Origin: Chitinophagaceae bacterium
Lineage (GTDB): Bacteria > Bacteroidota > Bacteroidia > Chitinophagales > Chitinophagaceae
Length of the DNA: 10,479 nucleotides
Direction of reading: 5' to 3'
Assembly (NCBI GenBank): GCA_947463105.1
Contig: CANHSD010000095.1
Coordinates: 1 to 10,479 of the forward strand
Part shown: positions 7,834 to 10,479 of the stretch, one piece after another
How positions within the stretch are numbered: the first letter of the stretch is position 1
Layout: every line of letters starts with the position of its first letter
The notes under the pieces: generated by a model
Seen by the model: the letters and a program-made list of their open reading frames with translations, nothing else
Database searches by the model: none
What the model was told of the DNA's origin: nothing
Position numbers and translations under genes: made by a program

Positions 7834-7841
7834 CAAATCTA
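7834..7841 (-). promoter_or_regulatory. Candidate Bacteroidota -7 promoter element for hsp20
   Basis: On the minus strand this reads TAGATTTG, an exact match to the phylum's TAnnTTTG -7 consensus. It ends 39 bases before the hsp20 ATG, leaving a short AT-rich leader. I find no clear TTTG at the expected -33 distance, and no CIRCE or other known heat-shock operator between 7796 and 7977. Confidence 0.4.
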
Positions 7842-7977
7842 ATTTTCATTGCATGCATCTGGAATAATCATGGTCACCAATAAAACTGACTTTGATCATT
7901 CAGTTGTACAATGCACCACAAGCTGCTTTCCAGGCAAAAGGGAAGGGCTATCCTGCACCAGCAAACTGTTGTTAACT

Positions 7978-8358
7978 TTATAGCGTATTGGCAAGATAAT
8001 TCAGGTAGTTGCATTTGAGGTCCAGGAACTGTCGTTCTGCATTCCGGATTCTTTCACGAAGGGCATTTTGGCTCATCAGGGTATGAACCGGATAAGAATT
8101 CCCCCTTTTTTCACTGGCCAAAAAATGCTGTTGCTTGGCCAATTCTTCCTTGATGTTCGTCATGCATGTTGCATGGGCTTGCATTTCACTTTTCAGGTGG
8201 TTTACATTTGAAGTAATTTCTTCATCCTGGAATTTTTTCCCTTCAAAGATGGATGAAATCATTCTTTCAAGGTTGGGGATTTCTTTTTTTTGTCTGGTGA
8301 TCATGTCATCCCAAGCATCATTTTCTTTCATGAAAAGTTCCAGAATTCTTACGTTCAT
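7978..8358 (-). CDS. Small coiled-coil protein of unknown function, upstream of hsp20
   Basis: I do not recognise a named family. From the ATG at 8358 the product has 126 residues, is strongly charged and predicted helical throughout, without signal peptide or membrane segments. Features are ENDAWDDMI at 12-20, a heptad-like middle from about 22 to 80, and a C-terminal helix RERIRNAERQFLDLKCNYL at 101-119 ending NYLANTL. An ATG at 8406 would add 16 residues, but that extension would encode most of a perfect inverted repeat at 8371-8396 that looks regulatory, so I prefer 8358. It resembles the protein at 6880-7293 in size, layout and the ENxxW and YLxxL motifs, and may be a diverged paralogue. 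The neighbours are a LOG-family gene upstream and hsp20 downstream, all on one strand. Confidence 0.65.
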   Translation of the reverse strand: MNVRILELFMKENDAWDDMITRQKKEIPNLERMISSIFEGKKFQDEEITSNVNHLKSEMQAHATCMTNIKEELAKQQHFLASEKRGNSYPVHTLMSQNALRERIRNAERQFLDLKCNYLNYLANTL

Positions 8359-8370
8359 ATGGCTTTTTTT

Positions 8371-8396
8371 AATGTTTGATACAAAATTCAAACATT
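8371..8396. promoter_or_regulatory. Perfect 9-base inverted repeat upstream of the small coiled-coil gene
   Basis: AATGTTTGA (8371-8379) and TCAAACATT (8388-8396) are exact reverse complements separated by eight bases. The dyad ends 12 bases before the preferred ATG at 8358 on the minus strand and lies between this gene and the upstream LOG-family gene. Centre and spacing fit a dimeric regulator's operator. The right arm also matches the -7 consensus with one mismatch (AATGTTTG on the minus strand). An RNA hairpin is possible but would be AT-rich and weak. Confidence 0.45.
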
Positions 8397-8443
8397 GTAA
8401 GTCCATATTTTATGATGGGGCATCACCAAAAACATGACAAAAA

Positions 8444-9160
8444 TCATCTCTTTTCGCCCAGTATCCAGCTTGGTTTTTTTGCCAGATGGGTTAAGCCGTA
8501 TTTGTTGATGCAGGTTTTGATGAGCGCGATGGCTTCTTCGATGGAGTCGGTTACGAGGAAAAGTTCCATGTCCTCCTTTGAGATGGTGTTGAAATGCTTC
8601 ATTTTTTCAATGTATTCAAGCATTTCCTTGTGGTAGTCTTTACAGAAAATGATGACGGGGAAGTCTTGTATTTTCTTTGTTTGGATCAGTGTCATGGCTT
8701 CAAAGAGTTCATCCAGTGTTCCAAATCCTCCTGGCATGATCACAAATACATAAGAGTATTTGATCAACAGTGTTTTTCTCACAAAGAAATACCGGATGTT
8801 CACCCATTTGTCAAGGTAGGGATTGGGCTCCTGTTCCATGGGCAGCAGGATGTTACAGCCTACTGACTTTCCTCCTACATCCTTGGCGCCCCGGTTGGCT
8901 GCCTCCATCAACCCTGGTCCACCGCCCGTCAGGATGGTAAAGCCCAGCTTGGCGGCTTCTGCTGAAAACCTTCTGGTCAGGTCGTAGTATTGGCTGTCTT
9001 CCTTGAATCGGGCTGAACCGAATACTGTAACGCAAGGTCCTGTGAAATGCAATGCGCGGAACCCTCTGATGAATTCAAGACAAACTTTGATCACAAATTT
9101 GAAATCAACCCATCTTGATCTTGGGCCTTCCAGGAATTTTATCTCTTGTTGTTCTGACAT
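8444..9160 (-). CDS. LOG-family protein (TIGR00730 Rossmann fold, putative nucleoside-5'-monophosphate phosphoribohydrolase)
   Basis: Member of the LOG / 'lysine decarboxylase-like' family. Characterised relatives release a base from nucleoside 5'-monophosphates, including cytokinin ribotides; the natural substrate in non-plant-associated bacteria is often unclear. From ATG 9160 it has 238 residues; the frame reaches a TTG at 9193 but the ATG is preferred. Motifs: TGPCVTVFGSAR at 40-51 opening the Rossmann fold, GGGPGLMEAANRGA at 79-92, and PGGFGTLDE at 143-151, which carries the conserved catalytic Glu region. An N-terminal segment of about 40 residues precedes the fold, making it somewhat longer than minimal LOG proteins. 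It is divergent from umuDC and starts the minus-strand run with the coiled-coil and hsp20 genes. The old lysine decarboxylase label should not be used. Confidence 0.92.
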   Translation of the reverse strand: MSEQQEIKFLEGPRSRWVDFKFVIKVCLEFIRGFRALHFTGPCVTVFGSARFKEDSQYYDLTRRFSAEAAKLGFTILTGGGPGLMEAANRGAKDVGGKSVGCNILLPMEQEPNPYLDKWVNIRYFFVRKTLLIKYSYVFVIMPGGFGTLDELFEAMTLIQTKKIQDFPVIIFCKDYHKEMLEYIEKMKHFNTISKEDMELFLVTDSIEEAIALIKTCINKYGLTHLAKKPSWILGEKR

Positions 9161-9301
9161 GAATAGTGTTTTAGTTTTGAGGTTAGCCAGCAATGGCTCT
9201 TCCTAAAAATACGATAAATACAATCATTGTTTTTTAAGGGGTGTCGCTGATTGCGCAATTCCTGCCGTATAGCATTTGTACAGGGAGGTGATAAACATCA
9301 T

Positions 9302-9332
9302 TTTGAATACTAAATAAATTAGTATAGTATTG
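9302..9332 (+). promoter_or_regulatory. Candidate umuDC promoter (-33 TTTG, -7 TAGTATTG)
   Basis: TTTG at 9302-9305 and TAGTATTG at 9325-9332 (one mismatch to TAnnTTTG) are 19 bases apart, the spacing expected for Bacteroidota housekeeping promoters. Transcription would begin near 9339, about 12 bases before the umuD ATG at 9351, giving a very short leader. Both palindromic elements described separately fall inside this promoter. Confidence 0.5.
9307..9325. promoter_or_regulatory. Palindromic operator 1 of the umuDC promoter
   Basis: ATACTAA (9307-9313) and TTAGTAT (9319-9325) are perfect inverted arms around ATAAA. The element fills the spacer between the candidate -33 and -7 boxes. It shares the 13-base core CTAAATAAATTAG with operator 2, centre to centre 23 bases away. 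Confidence 0.6.
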
Positions 9333-9347
9333 CTAAATAAATTAGCA
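9331..9347. promoter_or_regulatory. Palindromic operator 2 of the umuDC promoter
   Basis: TGCTAA (9331-9336) and TTAGCA (9342-9347) are perfect inverted arms around ATAAA. It differs from operator 1 by A to G in the left arm and the matching T to C in the right arm, so symmetry is kept. It covers the end of the -7 box and the expected start of transcription, four bases before the umuD ATG. Confidence 0.6.
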
Positions 9348-9350
9348 TAT

Positions 9351-9782
9351 ATGGATGGCGAACTTTACCAGGGAGCGGCCTACAGCGGCTCCAAAGATTA
9401 TACCCAGCAACAGGTCAAAACAGCCAACGCCACAGGGTTTGGGGCTGCCGCAGACGACTATGCAGAACGGGGGATTGACCTCAATGAACAGCTGATCCGC
9501 AACAAGCCTGCCACTTTCTTCATGCGGGTTCGCGGGGAGGCGATGATTGGTGCAGGAATCTTTGACGGCGATACCGTCATTGTTGACCGCAGCATCAAAC
9601 CCGTGAGCGGCAAAGTGGTGATTGCCGTATTGAATGGGGATATGCTGATCAGGCGTTTTGAAAAAGGGTTCAATACAATGCGGCTTGTGCCCGAAACCAA
9701 CCGCCTCGCACCGATTGATATAGATCCTTATGCGGAGTTTAGCATTTGGGGAGTGGTGACTTATGTCATACATCAAGTGTAA
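9351..9782 (+). CDS. umuD: UmuD-like subunit of error-prone DNA polymerase V, lacking the Ser-Lys catalytic dyad
   Basis: Homologue of the accessory subunit of DNA polymerase V, which in E. coli cleaves itself under RecA stimulation and then joins UmuC in lesion bypass. From ATG 9351 it has 143 residues, close to the 139 of E. coli UmuD; a TTG at 9330 is less likely. From Gly29 it aligns without gaps to E. coli UmuD residues 25-99 (AAADDYAERGIDLNE; GIFDGDTVIVDRSI). The expected cleavage point would be Thr28-Gly29. The position of the catalytic Ser60 is Ala64 (codon GCG, 9540-9542) and that of the catalytic Lys97 is Arg101 (AGG, 9651-9653), so self-cleavage should be lost. There is no N-terminal HTH, so it is not a LexA-type repressor. 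umuC starts 2 bases after its stop. Confidence 0.92.
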   Translation: MDGELYQGAAYSGSKDYTQQQVKTANATGFGAAADDYAERGIDLNEQLIRNKPATFFMRVRGEAMIGAGIFDGDTVIVDRSIKPVSGKVVIAVLNGDMLIRRFEKGFNTMRLVPETNRLAPIDIDPYAEFSIWGVVTYVIHQV

Positions 9783-9784
9783 GC

Positions 9785-10479
9785 ATGTTCGCCATCGTCG
9801 ATTGCAACAGTTTCTATTGTTCCTGCGAAAGGCTGTTCAAACCCCATTTGAACAGCAAGCCCGTTGTTGTGCTCAGCAACAACGACGGCTGCATCATCTC
9901 CCGAACGGACGAGGCAAAAAAGGCAGGGATCGCCATGGGTGTGCCCTTGTTTGAAAGCAGGGAGCTGATCCGCACCCAGGGTATTGCGGTATTTTCATCC
10001 AACTATCACCTCTATGGCGACATGAGCATGCGGGTGATGGATACGCTGCGCCTGCTGGCAGATGATTCCACGTATCGCTGTGTGGAGGTTTATTCTGTGG
10101 ATGAGGCCTTCATCAACCTCTCCCACCTCCCCACCCATGCCTTGCAGGGTTTTGCGGAGCGCTTGAGGGATGTGGTGGTGCAGTGGACCGGTATTCCGGT
10201 ATCGGTGGGCATTGCGCCTTCCAAGGTCTTGAGCAAAGTAGCCAATCGCCTTGCCAAAAAGGATAAAGTGAAAAGCCATTGTGTGATGGTATTGGATGCT
10301 GCAGCTAAGTTGCAGGAGGCTTTGGAGATGACCGACGTGTCTGATCTCTGGGGCATTGGCCGTAAATATGCACGCAAACTCAAGGACCTTTATGGGATCA
10401 ATACCGCCTGGCAGTTGCGGCATATGCCGGAAGAGTGGGCCCGAAAAAACCTCGGTGGCGTGGTGGGCGTTCGCATGAT
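9785..10479 (+). CDS. umuC: UmuC, Y-family DNA polymerase V catalytic subunit (3' end outside window)
   Basis: Translesion DNA polymerase that copies past damaged bases with low fidelity. The frame is open from ATG 9785 to the right edge, giving 231 residues of a protein usually about 420 long. Present are Asp6 in FAIVDCNSFYCSCE with Tyr11 at the steric-gate position, SNNDGCIISR at 31-40, SSNYHLYGDMS at 71-81, and the catalytic SVDEAF with Asp106-Glu107. VSVGIAPSKVLSKVANRLAK of the palm domain follows, and then DLWGIGRK, the start of the helix-hairpin-helix region. All polymerase residues visible are intact, in contrast to the altered UmuD. It begins 2 bases after the umuD stop, so the two are coupled. 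The little finger and the C-terminal beta-clamp motif are outside the window. Confidence 0.95.
   Translation, partial: MFAIVDCNSFYCSCERLFKPHLNSKPVVVLSNNDGCIISRTDEAKKAGIAMGVPLFESRELIRTQGIAVFSSNYHLYGDMSMRVMDTLRLLADDSTYRCVEVYSVDEAFINLSHLPTHALQGFAERLRDVVVQWTGIPVSVGIAPSKVLSKVANRLAKKDKVKSHCVMVLDAAAKLQEALEMTDVSDLWGIGRKYARKLKDLYGINTAWQLRHMPEEWARKNLGGVVGVRM

Noticed and set aside
9250..9259. Perfect 10-base palindrome ATTGCGCAAT between the LOG-family gene and umuD
   Set aside because: A single short palindrome with no second copy or promoter context; it could easily be chance.
9284..9305. GGAGGTGAT, a strong match to the 16S anti-Shine-Dalgarno sequence, upstream of the umuDC promoter
   Set aside because: The only start codons at suitable distance open a frame of about five codons, the phylum rarely uses Shine-Dalgarno sites, and the site lies upstream of the likely transcription start of umuD.
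9307..9347. The two palindromes as the beginning of a CRISPR array or a longer repeat array
   Set aside because: Only two copies exist, there is no spacer of regular size, and they sit exactly within a promoter.

Overview
The window looks like a chromosomal segment of a pigmented member of the Bacteroidota, probably near the Chitinophagales or Sphingobacteriales; the genus cannot be fixed from this sequence. Reasons: a CrtD-like desaturase next to a CruF-like membrane protein (typical of the monocyclic or hydroxylated carotenoids of this phylum), genes mostly without Shine-Dalgarno sites, AT-rich leaders, and promoter elements fitting the phylum's TTTG / TAnnTTTG consensus. There are no rRNA, tRNA, CRISPR or insertion-sequence features, and no gene-free stretch longer than 300 bases.

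Layout. (1) 2-4136, plus strand: a tightly packed run of a class 3 aldehyde dehydrogenase (5' end outside the window), a lipoprotein glutathione peroxidase, isopentenyl-diphosphate isomerase, a CrtI/CrtD-type carotenoid desaturase and a CruF-like carotenoid hydratase. Junctions are 1-26 base overlaps or a 5-base gap, so this reads as one operon joining isoprenoid supply and carotenoid tailoring with removal of peroxides and aldehydes. (2) 4219-6857, plus strand: a soluble PAS-PAS histidine kinase overlapping by ATGA a response regulator in which a receiver domain is fused to a CRP/FNR-type regulator. (3) 9160-6880, minus strand: a LOG-family protein, a small coiled-coil protein, a small heat-shock protein (Hsp20) and a second small coiled-coil protein. 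The two coiled-coil proteins flank hsp20 and look distantly related to each other. (4) 9302-10479, plus strand: a umuDC-type error-prone polymerase operon, with umuC running off the right edge.

The most unusual part is the umuDC region. The UmuD homologue aligns without gaps to E. coli UmuD from the cleavage site through the catalytic region, but the nucleophilic Ser is Ala and the catalytic Lys is Arg, so it should be unable to cleave itself. Its promoter carries two 17-base palindromes that share a 13-base core and differ only by a symmetric, pairing-preserving change. One lies between the -33 and -7 elements and the other over the expected transcription start. This suggests tight control by a dimeric repressor that is not encoded in the window.
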